64,000 bases of DNA, from the NCBI RefSeq assembly GCF_018919145.1, contig NZ_JAHLQJ010000006.1, forward strand, positions 186,001 through 250,000. The letters are read 5' to 3'. This document shows, piece by piece, positions 43,754 to 52,200 of the stretch. A program made the translations under genes and the position numbers. A model generated the notes under the pieces. The model was not told the origin of the DNA, did not search any database, and saw only the letters and a program-made list of their open reading frames with translations. The stretch is from Paenibacillus brevis. Its GTDB lineage: Bacteria; Bacillota; Bacilli; Paenibacillales; Paenibacillaceae. Each line of letters begins with the position of its first letter. The stretch's first letter is position 1.

Positions 43754-44402
43754 GATTAAGGTGATGATTGTTGACGATCACGATATGGTGCGGATGGGCT
43801 TGAAGACGTACCTTATGCTTGAGCCTGCATTTGAAGTCATAGCAGAGGCCGGGGACGGGATGGAGGCCCTTCAAGTTCTGGAGGCCGGCGAGACATCCAT
43901 GCTTCCGGACCTGATCCTGATGGACCTGATGATGCCGGTTATGAATGGGGCTGAAGCTACTGCTGCAATCCTGGCGCGGTTTCCAGGACTCAAAATTGTT
44001 ATTTTGACCAGCTTCTTGGAGGATGAGCTAGTGGTTCAGGCCGTGGAGGCCGGGGCGGTGAGCTATGTTCTGAAGACCGTATCTGCGGAAGAGCTGATCT
44101 ATGCGCTGCAAGGAGCTTATCGTGGGATGCCGGTAATGACAGGGGATGTTGCCCAGGCGCTGACACGGGGGCTTCGCCAGCGGAGCGTGCAAGGCAGCGA
44201 TTCTGGGCTGACGGACCGGGAGAAGGAAGTATTGATGCTGATTGCGGAAGGCAAGAGCAATAAGGATATCGGAGAAGAGCTTCATATTAGTATTAAAACG
44301 GTGAAGACGCATGTGAGCAATTTGCTTATGAAATGCGAACTGGAGGATCGGACTCAGCTGGCTATCTATGCCCATCGTCAGGGATGGGTCAGCAAATCAT
44401 AG
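43743..44402 (+). CDS. liaR: Response regulator LiaR-like (NarL/LuxR type)
   Basis: 219 residues from ATG 43743 (GGAGAGC upstream). Receiver domain with VMIVDDHDMVRMGL and phosphoacceptor Asp61 in LILMDLMMPVM, and a C-terminal LuxR-type HTH: LTDREKEVLMLIAEGKSNKD, then HISIKTVKTHVSNLLMKCEL. It is phosphorylated by LiaS and activates envelope-stress genes. Target genes liaI/liaH are not in the window. The gene is followed by the first copy of the 168-bp repeat. Confidence 0.93.
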   Translation: MSSKIKVMIVDDHDMVRMGLKTYLMLEPAFEVIAEAGDGMEALQVLEAGETSMLPDLILMDLMMPVMNGAEATAAILARFPGLKIVILTSFLEDELVVQAVEAGAVSYVLKTVSAEELIYALQGAYRGMPVMTGDVAQALTRGLRQRSVQGSDSGLTDREKEVLMLIAEGKSNKDIGEELHISIKTVKTHVSNLLMKCELEDRTQLAIYAHRQGWVSKS

Positions 44403-44410
44403 TAGAGGAA

Positions 44411-44578
44411 GTTCAAAAAGTCAGCTTTTGATCACGAAGTAATTCAAGAGGGGCATTCGACATCGAATCTTGCGTTCACCCTCGAAGTCCGGTACTCATG
44501 TAGGTTTTGCCTACACTCCGTTCCTCCTTCGTCGGGTTCTCACAACCTTCTCGGTGCTGAAAAGCTGACTTTTTGAAC
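44411..44578. repeat. 168-bp palindromic-ended element, copy 1 (MITE-like)
   Basis: Perfect 19-bp inverted ends: GTTCAAAAAGTCAGCTTTT at 44411-44429 and its complement at 44560-44578. A TGTAGG / CCTACA stem lies inside (about 44497-44513). Copy 2 at 46437-46604 has the same length and about 16 differences. The shared sequence continues a few bases to the right (ACACG-ACTTT). No ORF is convincing inside. Confidence 0.85.
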
Positions 44579-44636
44579 ACGTACTTTAATAAGAATTTCT
44601 CAGCACTCATTCGCTTTTATCTCCTTTTTAATTGTT

Positions 44637-44654
44637 TTTAAGGTATGTTTAAGG
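44637..44654 (+). promoter_or_regulatory. Direct repeat before htrA, candidate OmpR-type binding site
   Basis: TTTAAGG at 44637-44643, TATG, and TTTAAGG at 44648-44654 form an exact 11-bp-phased direct repeat, the layout of OmpR/PhoB-family sites. A TATAGT follows at about 44657 and htrA starts at 44725. Confidence 0.5.
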
Positions 44655-44689
44655 TTTATAGTACAAAATAAGATCAAGAAAACAAGTTA

Positions 44690-44708
44690 CCCCTGTAGGA
44701 ATCAGGGG
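44690..44708 (+). other. Small hairpin adjoining the htrA ribosome site
   Basis: CCCCTG (44690-44695) pairs with CAGGGG (44703-44708), immediately before AAGGAGGG. It may affect mRNA stability or initiation. Confidence 0.4.
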
Positions 44709-44724
44709 AAGGAGGGCAAGCGAC

Positions 44725-46386
44725 ATGAATGATGAGAAATACAAATCCGGTCAACCTTTCGGGGACGACAGTCAACATAACGATGTGAACGAGCAAGCAG
44801 AACCCCAGAAAGAATCGCAAAGCTCCTACTATTACTCCTACGGTCCCTTCCAATCCTACGGAAGCGAGAAGCGTGAAAATCCGCTGGATTCGATTCTTGA
44901 ACAGCAGCGGGAAGCAGAGGATGTAGAGATCACTAGACCGCAACCGGTTCGTCCGATTCCTTCTATGCAAGAGGAGGTTCGCCGGACAGACGGGCTGGGC
45001 AGCTTCGGTAGTCAGGGAGGCGGAAGCAGCAGCACTCCTCCTGCGAAGCATTCGGGAAATTGGCAGTTCAATGCAAAGGCTCCGAAGAAGACATCCTTTA
45101 AATCTATTGCGGCAAGCGTGCTTGCCGGTATGTTGATCATGACCGGCGGTATGATCTATGCAGATCGAACGAATCTGTTCACCGGTGATCAGGCTTCAGT
45201 TCCGGCGTCGGCAGTGCAGTCTACAGCACAAAGCGCAGGAAGCGGAAGCTCATCCTCTTCGCAAGCAACACAAGCTTCTTATGCGATCACTAATCCTGGC
45301 GATGTTACGAATGTAGTGAACCAGGCTGGTCCAGCGGTAGTGAAAATCGAGACCTTGGTAAGCTCCAGCAAGCAGAGCTCAAGCACCAGCCCGTATGGCA
45401 GCAACGATCCGTTCTACCGTTTCTTCTTCGGGGACGATTACTACGGAGGCAGTCAGGACAATGGCTCAGGCAGCCAAGGCAACGGCTCGGGAAGCCAGGG
45501 CGGCTCTTCCGATCAACTGGTGCCGACAGGGATTGGATCCGGCTTTATTTTTGAAAATACCGGCTATATTTTAACCAACGAACATGTGGTTCATAATGCG
45601 GATGTAGTGCAGGTTACCGTACAGGGAACCGAAAAGCCTTATGAAGCCAAGGTGCTCGGCACGAGCTATGAATTGGACCTGGCCGTGTTGAAGATTGAAG
45701 GAGAAAGTAATTTCCCTTCGATTCCGCTAGCTAATTCTGATGATGCTTCGGTGGGCGAATGGCTGGTTGCGATCGGGAACCCGCAGGGCTTTGATCATAC
45801 GGTTACTACCGGGGTGCTTAGCGCCAAGGAACGCAGCATTACGATCTCAGGAGAAAATGGCGAGAAGGATCGTGAATATGAACATCTGCTGCAAACCGAT
45901 GCTTCGATTAACCCAGGGAACTCGGGTGGTCCGCTGCTGAATCTGAATGGCGAAGTCGTCGGCATTAATGTGGCTGTCAGCTCGGATTCTCAAGGGATCG
46001 GCTTCGCTATTCCTACCAGCACCATTTCTGAAGTATTGGACAAATTGAAGAATAACGAAGAGATTCCGCAAAAACCGGTACCGTTCATTGGAGCAACGCT
46101 GATGACGATGACGGATGAGGTTGCGAGACAAATGGGAACCGATGTGAAGGAAGGCTCTGTCGTATCGGATATCGTCTACAAATCGCCAGCTTATCTTGCG
46201 GATCTGCGTCCTTACGACATTATTACGGGAGCAGACGGTAAGAGCTTTGCTACCAAGGAATCTCTGATTGAATATATTCAGAGTCAAGAGGTTGGCACCG
46301 AGGTCACGTTCAATATTGTGAGAGATGACCGCAAACTGGATTTGAAGATTACGATCGGTAACAAGAATGATTTTAACCTGGAGTAA
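44725..46386 (+). CDS. htrA: HtrA/DegP-family serine protease, membrane-anchored
   Basis: 553 residues, ATG 44725 with AAGGAGGG upstream. A 125-residue acidic, Gln/Ser-rich cytoplasmic N-terminus leads to one transmembrane helix (about 129-147, SIAASVLAGMLIMTGGMIYA), a Ser/Gly-rich linker, then a trypsin-like domain with His287 (TNEHVVHN), Asp318 (YELDLAVLK) and Ser400 (NPGNSGGP). A PDZ domain (from about 450, FIGATLMTMTDEVARQMG) closes it. It degrades misfolded exported proteins. It sits between LiaFSR and an OmpR-type two-component pair, recalling CssRS-HtrA control in Bacillus. Confidence 0.95.
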   Translation: MNDEKYKSGQPFGDDSQHNDVNEQAEPQKESQSSYYYSYGPFQSYGSEKRENPLDSILEQQREAEDVEITRPQPVRPIPSMQEEVRRTDGLGSFGSQGGGSSSTPPAKHSGNWQFNAKAPKKTSFKSIAASVLAGMLIMTGGMIYADRTNLFTGDQASVPASAVQSTAQSAGSGSSSSSQATQASYAITNPGDVTNVVNQAGPAVVKIETLVSSSKQSSSTSPYGSNDPFYRFFFGDDYYGGSQDNGSGSQGNGSGSQGGSSDQLVPTGIGSGFIFENTGYILTNEHVVHNADVVQVTVQGTEKPYEAKVLGTSYELDLAVLKIEGESNFPSIPLANSDDASVGEWLVAIGNPQGFDHTVTTGVLSAKERSITISGENGEKDREYEHLLQTDASINPGNSGGPLLNLNGEVVGINVAVSSDSQGIGFAIPTSTISEVLDKLKNNEEIPQKPVPFIGATLMTMTDEVARQMGTDVKEGSVVSDIVYKSPAYLADLRPYDIITGADGKSFATKESLIEYIQSQEVGTEVTFNIVRDDRKLDLKITIGNKNDFNLE

Positions 46387-46403
46387 TGAAAAGGATTAAA
46401 CGG

Positions 46404-46430
46404 GCGGCAGGCGGAAGCCTGCCGCTTTTA
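46404..46430 (+). terminator. htrA terminator
   Basis: GCGGCAGGC (46404-46412), GGAA loop, GCCTGCCGC (46417-46425), then TTTT. Confidence 0.9.
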
Positions 46431-46436
46431 AAGGTT

Positions 46437-46604
46437 GTTCAAAAAGTCATCTTTTGATCACGAAGTGTTCCAAGGGGTTGACTCGACGTCGAATCTTGCG
46501 TTCACCCTCGAAGTCCGGTACTCATGTAGGTTCTGCCTACACTCCGTTCCTCCTTCTTCAGGTTCTCGCAACCTTCTTGGCGCTGAAAAGCTGACTTTTT
46601 GAAC
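46437..46604. repeat. 168-bp element, copy 2
   Basis: Same length as copy 1. The left end GTTCAAAAAGTCATCTTTT differs from the right-end complement by one base. The centre (from CGAATCTTGCG to CTCCGTTCCTCC) is almost identical between copies, and most differences are near positions 30-50 of the element. It lies between htrA and the response-regulator gene. Confidence 0.85.
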
Positions 46605-46669
46605 ACGCACTTTTAGCGATGATCTGATAAAATAATTGTATTGAACATGAGGACGAAGGGGAGATAAGC

Positions 46670-47362
46670 ATGAGATCATCCATTCTGGTCATAGATGATG
46701 ATGAAAAGATTACCTCCATGCTGCGGCGCGGGCTAGCATTTGAGGGTTATGACGTACATACGGCCCGTAATGGAGCGGAGGGCTTATCCACGGTCATGGC
46801 GGCAGATCCGGATCTGATTATTCTGGATGTCATGATGCCGCAGATGGATGGCTTCGAGGTATGCCGCAGGCTGCGTGAAGGGGGGAGTACCGTGCCTGTC
46901 CTGATGCTGACGGCCAAGGATGAAGTGGAGAACCGGGTAAAGGGCTTGGATACCGGGGCGGACGATTATCTCGTCAAGCCGTTTGCGCTAGAGGAGCTTC
47001 TGGCCCGGGTGCGTGCGCTGCTGCGGCGTAAGGAGACGAAGCCGGATGAGACCGCCGGACAGCGTCTCACCTTCGAAGATATCATTATGGACATGGATTC
47101 ACGGGAAGTGCTGAGAGGCGGTCAGCGCCTGGAATTGACGGCGAAGGAGTTCGACCTGCTGCATCTGTTCATGCAGAATCCAAAGCGTCTTTTGACCCGG
47201 GATTTGATTATGGATAAAATATGGGGCTACGATTATAGCGGCGAGTCGAATGTGTTGGAGGTTTATATTGCCATGCTGCGGCAGAAGACAGAGGAATATG
47301 GCGGCAAGCGCCTTATTCAGACAATCCGCGGCGCGGGTTATATTTTGAGAGGGGATTCCTAG
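46670..47362 (+). CDS. OmpR/PhoB-family response regulator
   Basis: 230 residues, ATG 46670 with GGGGAG upstream. Receiver with ILVIDDDEKITSMLRR, phosphoacceptor Asp53 in LIILDVMMPQMDGFEVC, the Lys in DYLVKPFALEELLARVRALL, and a winged-helix output domain with LTAKEFDLLHLFMQNPKRLL and GYILRG at the end. It pairs with the kinase two bases later. By location it may control htrA (CssR-like); alternatives are MprA/YkoG-type regulators. Confidence 0.93.
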   Translation: MRSSILVIDDDEKITSMLRRGLAFEGYDVHTARNGAEGLSTVMAADPDLIILDVMMPQMDGFEVCRRLREGGSTVPVLMLTAKDEVENRVKGLDTGADDYLVKPFALEELLARVRALLRRKETKPDETAGQRLTFEDIIMDMDSREVLRGGQRLELTAKEFDLLHLFMQNPKRLLTRDLIMDKIWGYDYSGESNVLEVYIAMLRQKTEEYGGKRLIQTIRGAGYILRGDS

Positions 47363-47364
47363 GC

Positions 47365-48822
47365 ATGTCTATAAAATGGCGGCTGACCGCATGGTATACG
47401 AGTATTCTAGCCGTTATGCTGGTGTTGTTTGGAGCTTCAATCTACGGCTTTGTCCGTTTTTATACGTATGGAGAGGTAAAGAATCGGTTGGTTGAACAGG
47501 CGGAACGCATTGTGAACTCGCAGAACTTCAGCCTAACTCAGGGACTTGACTTTTACCTTGAGCCCTCCCAAGCTCAGCGGCTTGAGGATGCGCAGTTGTA
47601 TGTCCAGATTCATAATTATACGAAGGGGAATTCACGATTCTCACGCAATATGCTGGACCGGGAGCTGGTGTTCCCTGTTCCAGATGTGAGCTCGGCTTCT
47701 AATAGCAACGGCTTTCAGAATATGACGATAAGCGGCTACTCCTTTATCCTGTACCAGGTCCCGATTCATTTGAACGGTAACGTCATCGGTCTTGTGCAAC
47801 TGGGTGCCTATACCGGGGCGGAGGACCGGCTGCTGGAGCGGATGAAATCAATTCTGTTTATTGGCGGAACAATCTCGGTTGTGCTGGCCAGTACATTCGG
47901 GTTGTTCCTTGCCCGCAAATCCATGGAACCGATCGGCAAGGTGATCGAAGCGGCAAACGGCATTCAGACCGGCAACGATCTTAGTGTGCGTATTGATTAT
48001 GAGGGGCCTCATGATGAGATCGGGGGCCTGATTGGGACGGTCAATTCGATGCTGGGACGGATGGAGGGCTTCTATAATAATTTGGATGAGGCTTATTCCA
48101 CGCAGCGCAGATTTGTCTCGGATGCTTCCCATGAATTGAGAACCCCCTTGACCACGATTCGCGGCAATGTGGATCTGCTCAAAAAGATATGGAAATCCGA
48201 GGAAGATGAGACGTCGGGAATGGATGCTCAGGCCATTCGGAAGCTGTCGCTCGAAGCGGTTACCGATATTGCCGGGGAATCGGAGCGAATGAGCAGATTG
48301 GTCAATGATATGCTGTCACTGGCGCGGGCGGATGCCGGGCAAATTATGGCGAAGGAAATGCTGCCGCTTGAGCCGCTCGTGGAGGAAGTGATTCGGCGTG
48401 CTCAGTTCCTCCCAAGGAATGCAACCTGGATTCAGGGCGATATGAGCATGCTTGGGTCCGTCTCGGTGAACGGAAACAAGGATTATTTGCAGCAAATGTT
48501 ATTTATTTTTATAGAGAATGCCTTTAAGTATACACCTTCCGGTAGCGTAACGATGGATGTGATCCGGGCAGATGAACAGATAGGCCTGCGGATTTCGGAT
48601 ACAGGCATCGGCATGGACCGAAGCGAGGTGCCGCATATCTTTGAACGCTTCTATCGGGCGGATCCTTCCCGCGGAGTAACTCCGGGCACGGGCCTGGGAT
48701 TGTCGATTGCCAAATGGATTATTGACGAGCATGAGGGCTCCGTGGAAGTGCTTACCCGCCTTGGTGAAGGCACGACATTTGTGATCTGGCTTCCGGCCGT
48801 CTTTCACGCTCTTCCAGAATAA
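47365..48822 (+). CDS. Sensor histidine kinase, OmpR-partner type
   Basis: 485 residues, ATG 47365, two bases after the response regulator. Transmembrane helices at about 9-31 and 162-184, an external domain of about 130 residues, HAMP (ARKSMEPIGKVIEAANGIQT), HisKA with His256 in SDASHELRTPLTTIRGN, and HATPase with ENAFKYTPSG, DTGIGM and GTGLGLSIAKWI. The external part has no domain I recognise, so the stimulus is open; neighbours point to secretion or envelope stress. Confidence 0.93.
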   Translation: MSIKWRLTAWYTSILAVMLVLFGASIYGFVRFYTYGEVKNRLVEQAERIVNSQNFSLTQGLDFYLEPSQAQRLEDAQLYVQIHNYTKGNSRFSRNMLDRELVFPVPDVSSASNSNGFQNMTISGYSFILYQVPIHLNGNVIGLVQLGAYTGAEDRLLERMKSILFIGGTISVVLASTFGLFLARKSMEPIGKVIEAANGIQTGNDLSVRIDYEGPHDEIGGLIGTVNSMLGRMEGFYNNLDEAYSTQRRFVSDASHELRTPLTTIRGNVDLLKKIWKSEEDETSGMDAQAIRKLSLEAVTDIAGESERMSRLVNDMLSLARADAGQIMAKEMLPLEPLVEEVIRRAQFLPRNATWIQGDMSMLGSVSVNGNKDYLQQMLFIFIENAFKYTPSGSVTMDVIRADEQIGLRISDTGIGMDRSEVPHIFERFYRADPSRGVTPGTGLGLSIAKWIIDEHEGSVEVLTRLGEGTTFVIWLPAVFHALPE

Positions 48823-48831
48823 GCTATAATG

Positions 48832-48860
48832 GAGAGGCTTCAAGGCCTCTCTCTTTTATT
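48832..48860 (+). terminator. Terminator after the histidine kinase gene
   Basis: GAGAGGC pairs with GCCTCTC (48832-48853) and is followed by TCTTTTATT. Confidence 0.8.
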
Positions 48861-48899
48861 ATGGAGAAGAAGGTACAATAAGCAAGGAGGTTAGGAATC

Positions 48900-49853
48900 A
48901 TGGAAGTCTTAAAAATCTCGCCGCGCGGCTATTGTTACGGAGTTGTCGATGCTATGGTGCTCGCCAGACAAGCAGCCAAGAATCTCGACTTGCCGCGCCC
49001 GATCTATATACTCGGCATGATTGTGCACAATAGTCATGTCACCCAGTCCTTCGAGGATGAAGGCATTATTACGCTGGATGGCCCGAATCGGATGGAAATT
49101 CTAAGTCAGGTTACCAAGGGGACGGTAATCTTTACCGCGCATGGGGTATCGCCTGAAGTGCGCAAGCTGGCACGGGATAAAGGCCTGACTACCGTTGATG
49201 CAACTTGTCCCGATGTGACCAAGACGCATGTGCTGATCGAAGAGAAGGTAGCCGACGGATACGAGATCATTTATATCGGCAAAAAGGGCCACCCCGAGCC
49301 GGAAGGCGCAGTAGGAGCCGCTCCTGGAAAGGTGCACTTGATCGAGAAGGAAGAAGAAATCGAGAGTCTGGAGGTTCATGCGGACCGGATTGTTATTACG
49401 AACCAGACCACGATGAGTCAGTGGGATATCAAGCATATTATGAAAAAGCTGCTTGAAAAATTTCCGAGCGCCGAAGTGCATAACGAAATTTGCATGGCAA
49501 CTCAGGTTCGTCAAGAGGCGGTAGCGGAGCAGGCAGGACAGGCGGACCTGGTCATTGTGGTCGGGGACCCGCGAAGCAATAACTCCAATCGGCTGGCTCA
49601 GGTATCCGAGGAGATTGCTGGTGTCAAAGCTTACCGGATTGCAGATGTTACCGAGCTGAAGCTGGAGTGGCTCCAAGGCATCGAGAAAGTGGCAGTTACC
49701 TCGGGTGCTTCGACACCCACACCTATCACGAAGGAAGTGATTACGTTTCTGGAGCAATATGATCCAAATGATTCAGCAACCTGGGAGATCGTGCGGACCG
49801 TAAATATGTCGAAGCTCCTGCCGCCAGTAAAAGCAACTACGAAGAAAGAATAG
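48900..49853 (+). CDS. ispH: 4-hydroxy-3-methylbut-2-enyl diphosphate reductase
   Basis: 317 residues, ATG 48900, AAGGAGG upstream. The three iron-sulfur cysteines are Cys12 (PRGYCYG), Cys103 (VDATCPD) and Cys198 (EICMAT); [22 protein letters not shown] and SGASTPTPI follow the family order. It makes isopentenyl and dimethylallyl diphosphate at the end of the MEP pathway, feeding undecaprenyl phosphate and menaquinone. It is monocistronic, with a long non-coding gap after it. Confidence 0.96.
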   Translation: MEVLKISPRGYCYGVVDAMVLARQAAKNLDLPRPIYILGMIVHNSHVTQSFEDEGIITLDGPNRMEILSQVTKGTVIFTAHGVSPEVRKLARDKGLTTVDATCPDVTKTHVLIEEKVADGYEIIYIGKKGHPEPEGAVGAAPGKVHLIEKEEEIESLEVHADRIVITNQTTMSQWDIKHIMKKLLEKFPSAEVHNEICMATQVRQEAVAEQAGQADLVIVVGDPRSNNSNRLAQVSEEIAGVKAYRIADVTELKLEWLQGIEKVAVTSGASTPTPITKEVITFLEQYDPNDSATWEIVRTVNMSKLLPPVKATTKKE

Positions 49854-50168
49854 CGGAATTGAACTATGCTTGTACGCTAAGGGCAACGTGTAAAGTGTCC
49901 TTACGATCACTGTTGTTCGTTGATTTCTCCGATTGAACCGAGCCGTATATGGTGGGAATTTGCTCACAGAAGACGAATGCTTACGAGCTTATGCTCTTCT
50001 ACTAGGTATTTTAGTTCAACTTATAAATCATAGCCGTCCTGTCCTTGTCGCAGGGCGGCTTTCTTTTTCCAGAATTTAAGGGGCTTGTTTCTCTCTCTGA
50101 TCATGTTATACTAGGAAAGAAGAAAAAGTTACAGATTTGTAACTAATCAGCACTTTCAAGGAGATGAC
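49854..50168 (+). other. Intergenic region with terminator and a promoter
   Basis: 315 bp without a gene. AGCCGTCCTG (50032-50041) pairs with CAGGGCGGCT (50051-50060, one mismatch), followed by TTCTTTTT. TTGTTT (50085-50090), 16 bp, TATACT (50107-50112) is a possible promoter of the CAP gene. TTGAACTA near 49859 and TAGTTCAA near 50012 are inverted but far apart; nothing else is seen. Confidence 0.55.
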
Positions 50169-50171
50169 ATG

Positions 50172-50975
50172 ATGAGAAGAACAGGAATGAAGAAATACTT
50201 GCTTACTGGCGGTTTGTCGGCCATTCTGACGGCTAGTCTTGTCCTGCCAGCTTCGGCGGCACCGGATCATAGAGATACCTCCAACAGATCGAATGAGAAT
50301 CGGGCAGCGGCTTGTTACTCCATAACGTGGTCAAAGGATGCAAAGCAATCCATAGATTGGGGCAGCAATGGGGACAAGCAATCTATTCAAAAGGCATCCC
50401 TCAAGATTCAATCTAACACGGGCGGCTTCGCTAAATGGTGGAACTGGAATTTGGGAGACTCCGGTAACTCTGGTAATACAAATAACTCGGGTAACACGAA
50501 TAACCCTGGTGATACTAATAACACGAATAACTCCGGAAATTCAGGTAATTCCGATAACTCGGGTACAACGAATCAGGACAATTCTGGAACGACTGCTGCA
50601 GATAAATCGCAATTTGCTTCAGAGGTCATTAAGCTTGTAAATCAGGAGCGCGCCAAACAAGGATTGCAGTCGCTCACGGGAGATTCGGCACTGAACAACA
50701 TGGCATTAGTGAAGGCCAAGGATATGAACGATAATAATTATTTTAGCCACACTTCACCAACCTACGGTTCTCCGTTTGAAATGATGAAGTCGTTCGATAT
50801 CAGCTATAGATATGCAGGCGAGAACATTGCCATGGGTCAGAAGACGCCTACGGACGTTGTGAATGCCTGGATGAACAGTGAAGGCCACCGTGCTAATATT
50901 CTGAGCGCCAATTTTACACTAATCGGTGTTGGATACTATAATGGCTACTGGGTGCAGGAGTTTGTAGGTAGATAA
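50172..50975 (+). CDS. CAP/SCP-domain secreted protein (YkwD-like)
   Basis: 267 residues from ATG 50172 (ATG 50169 equally possible; AAGGAG upstream). Signal peptide to about residue 30 (YLLTGGLSAILTASLVLPAS, then ASAAP), a variable domain of about 70 residues, an Asn/Gly/Ser/Thr linker of short repeats (about 100-140), then a CAP domain: SEVIKLVNQERAKQGLQSL, FSHTSPTYGSPF, GENIAMGQ, MNSEGHRANIL, WVQEFVGR. The Gly/Asn repeats are codon-level repeats in the DNA. Role of bacterial CAP proteins is mostly unknown; extracellular location is expected. Confidence 0.9.
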   Translation: MRRTGMKKYLLTGGLSAILTASLVLPASAAPDHRDTSNRSNENRAAACYSITWSKDAKQSIDWGSNGDKQSIQKASLKIQSNTGGFAKWWNWNLGDSGNSGNTNNSGNTNNPGDTNNTNNSGNSGNSDNSGTTNQDNSGTTAADKSQFASEVIKLVNQERAKQGLQSLTGDSALNNMALVKAKDMNDNNYFSHTSPTYGSPFEMMKSFDISYRYAGENIAMGQKTPTDVVNAWMNSEGHRANILSANFTLIGVGYYNGYWVQEFVGR

Positions 50976-51034
50976 CAATAAATAGGTGAAATAGTTTACG
51001 AGTTTTACTTATATGGTATATAATGGAATAGGTG

Positions 51035-51083
51035 AAGCACACCCTTATGTTCGCGTTAGTGAATGATAGAGGTGTGCTTTTTT
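51035..51083 (+). terminator. Terminator after the CAP gene
   Basis: AAGCACACC (51035-51043) pairs with GGTGTGCTT (51071-51079), followed by TTTTT. Confidence 0.75.
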
Positions 51084-51243
51084 ATATGAAATAAGAATTG
51101 GGTCCACAATGATTGATTGCGAGGAGGGGGGATGAATAATGGCAATGGATACTTAGGTAAAAGTGTTAAAAGGGCATACATACTAAAGGTGTAAGAATAG
51201 GCGAATGAATTGTTACTCTCAAATGAAAGGACAAGTGATAGTT

Positions 51244-52167
51244 TTGAAAAAAATGGTTGTATCTCTTTTGATTGTTGCTCTAATGTTACCTGGATTAAAG
51301 ACTGTTTCGGCTGCTCAAGGCTTTGATAAAAATATTGTGGGTAGTCCAAAACTTGCTGTACTCGTGGATGGTAAGAAAATCATATTTCAAGGTGGCGACC
51401 CTTTCCCCGAAAATGGACGTGTTCAGGTTCCTCTACGAGGAGTAGGGGAAGCCCTTGGTGCTGAAGTCGATTATGACGGAGTCGGTAAAAAGGTGAAGTA
51501 TATTAGAGATAAAAAGTCTATTGAACTCACCCTTGGTAGCAAGGAAGCTATTGTGGATGGACATGTTGTTAAGATGGATACGGCAGCTAAAGCTATACAA
51601 GGACGTACTTTTGTTCCACTTCGTTTTGTAAGCGAAAATCTGGGCAAAACGGTGAAATGGGATGCGGTGGGGAATTGGGTTTGGATTGGGAGTCAGGAGA
51701 TTCCGGATATTACCGAAGTTACAGAACTTGAGGACATCAAGCCTTATCGACATTATTACCAAGGATACGAATATATGTCGCAAGTTGATGGCAAAGATCT
51801 TGACTTTGCAAGAGTTATTGACGGTAATGCAACACCTGTTCAGTTGAGAAAACTCACAATTATGGATATATGGATGGTATCAGATGGAAAAAATGATGGA
51901 ATTCGGGTGAGATACAGAGGGCCTGATAAGCTTACTATCTTTTTTCTTCAGGGTAATGGGGATATCCGAAGACGTGATGCTTTTGTTGTCGATCAAGGGG
52001 ACGGCACTTATATAGGCCAATTCCCAATAGTAAGTTCACCAGATAATCACTATAAATATGGTGGTGATTGGAAAAATTTTAAGATTAAAGATATCAACTA
52101 CTTTTTTTTTCAAGTAACAAGTGATCCGGACGATAGTATTCGTCTATTTTCTAATCCGTTTAAGTAA
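51244..52167 (+). CDS. Secreted protein with copper-amine-oxidase N-terminal-like stalk domain
   Basis: 307 residues from TTG 51244, chosen to give a standard signal peptide (LKKMVVSLLIVALMLPGLKT, cleavage near VSAA); GTG 51235 and ATG 51205 are open alternatives. Residues about 35-135 form the stalk (amine-oxidase N-terminal) domain with two copies of the VPLRGVGEALGAEVDYDG / FVPLRFVSENLGKTVKWD pattern. The C-terminal 170 residues are beta-rich and unrecognised. The DNA is AT-richer than surroundings by eye. Followed 33 bp later by the large secreted-protein gene. Confidence 0.82.
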   Translation: MKKMVVSLLIVALMLPGLKTVSAAQGFDKNIVGSPKLAVLVDGKKIIFQGGDPFPENGRVQVPLRGVGEALGAEVDYDGVGKKVKYIRDKKSIELTLGSKEAIVDGHVVKMDTAAKAIQGRTFVPLRFVSENLGKTVKWDAVGNWVWIGSQEIPDITEVTELEDIKPYRHYYQGYEYMSQVDGKDLDFARVIDGNATPVQLRKLTIMDIWMVSDGKNDGIRVRYRGPDKLTIFFLQGNGDIRRRDAFVVDQGDGTYIGQFPIVSSPDNHYKYGGDWKNFKIKDINYFFFQVTSDPDDSIRLFSNPFK

Positions 52168-52200
52168 GTTTCAATAACTCGGAATGAAAGGAATGGGTGT

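Noticed and set aside
50455..50580. Short tandem repeats that could suggest a CRISPR array
   Set aside because: The units are 9-18 bp, in frame, and encode an Asn/Gly/Ser/Thr linker of the CAP protein; there are no spacers.
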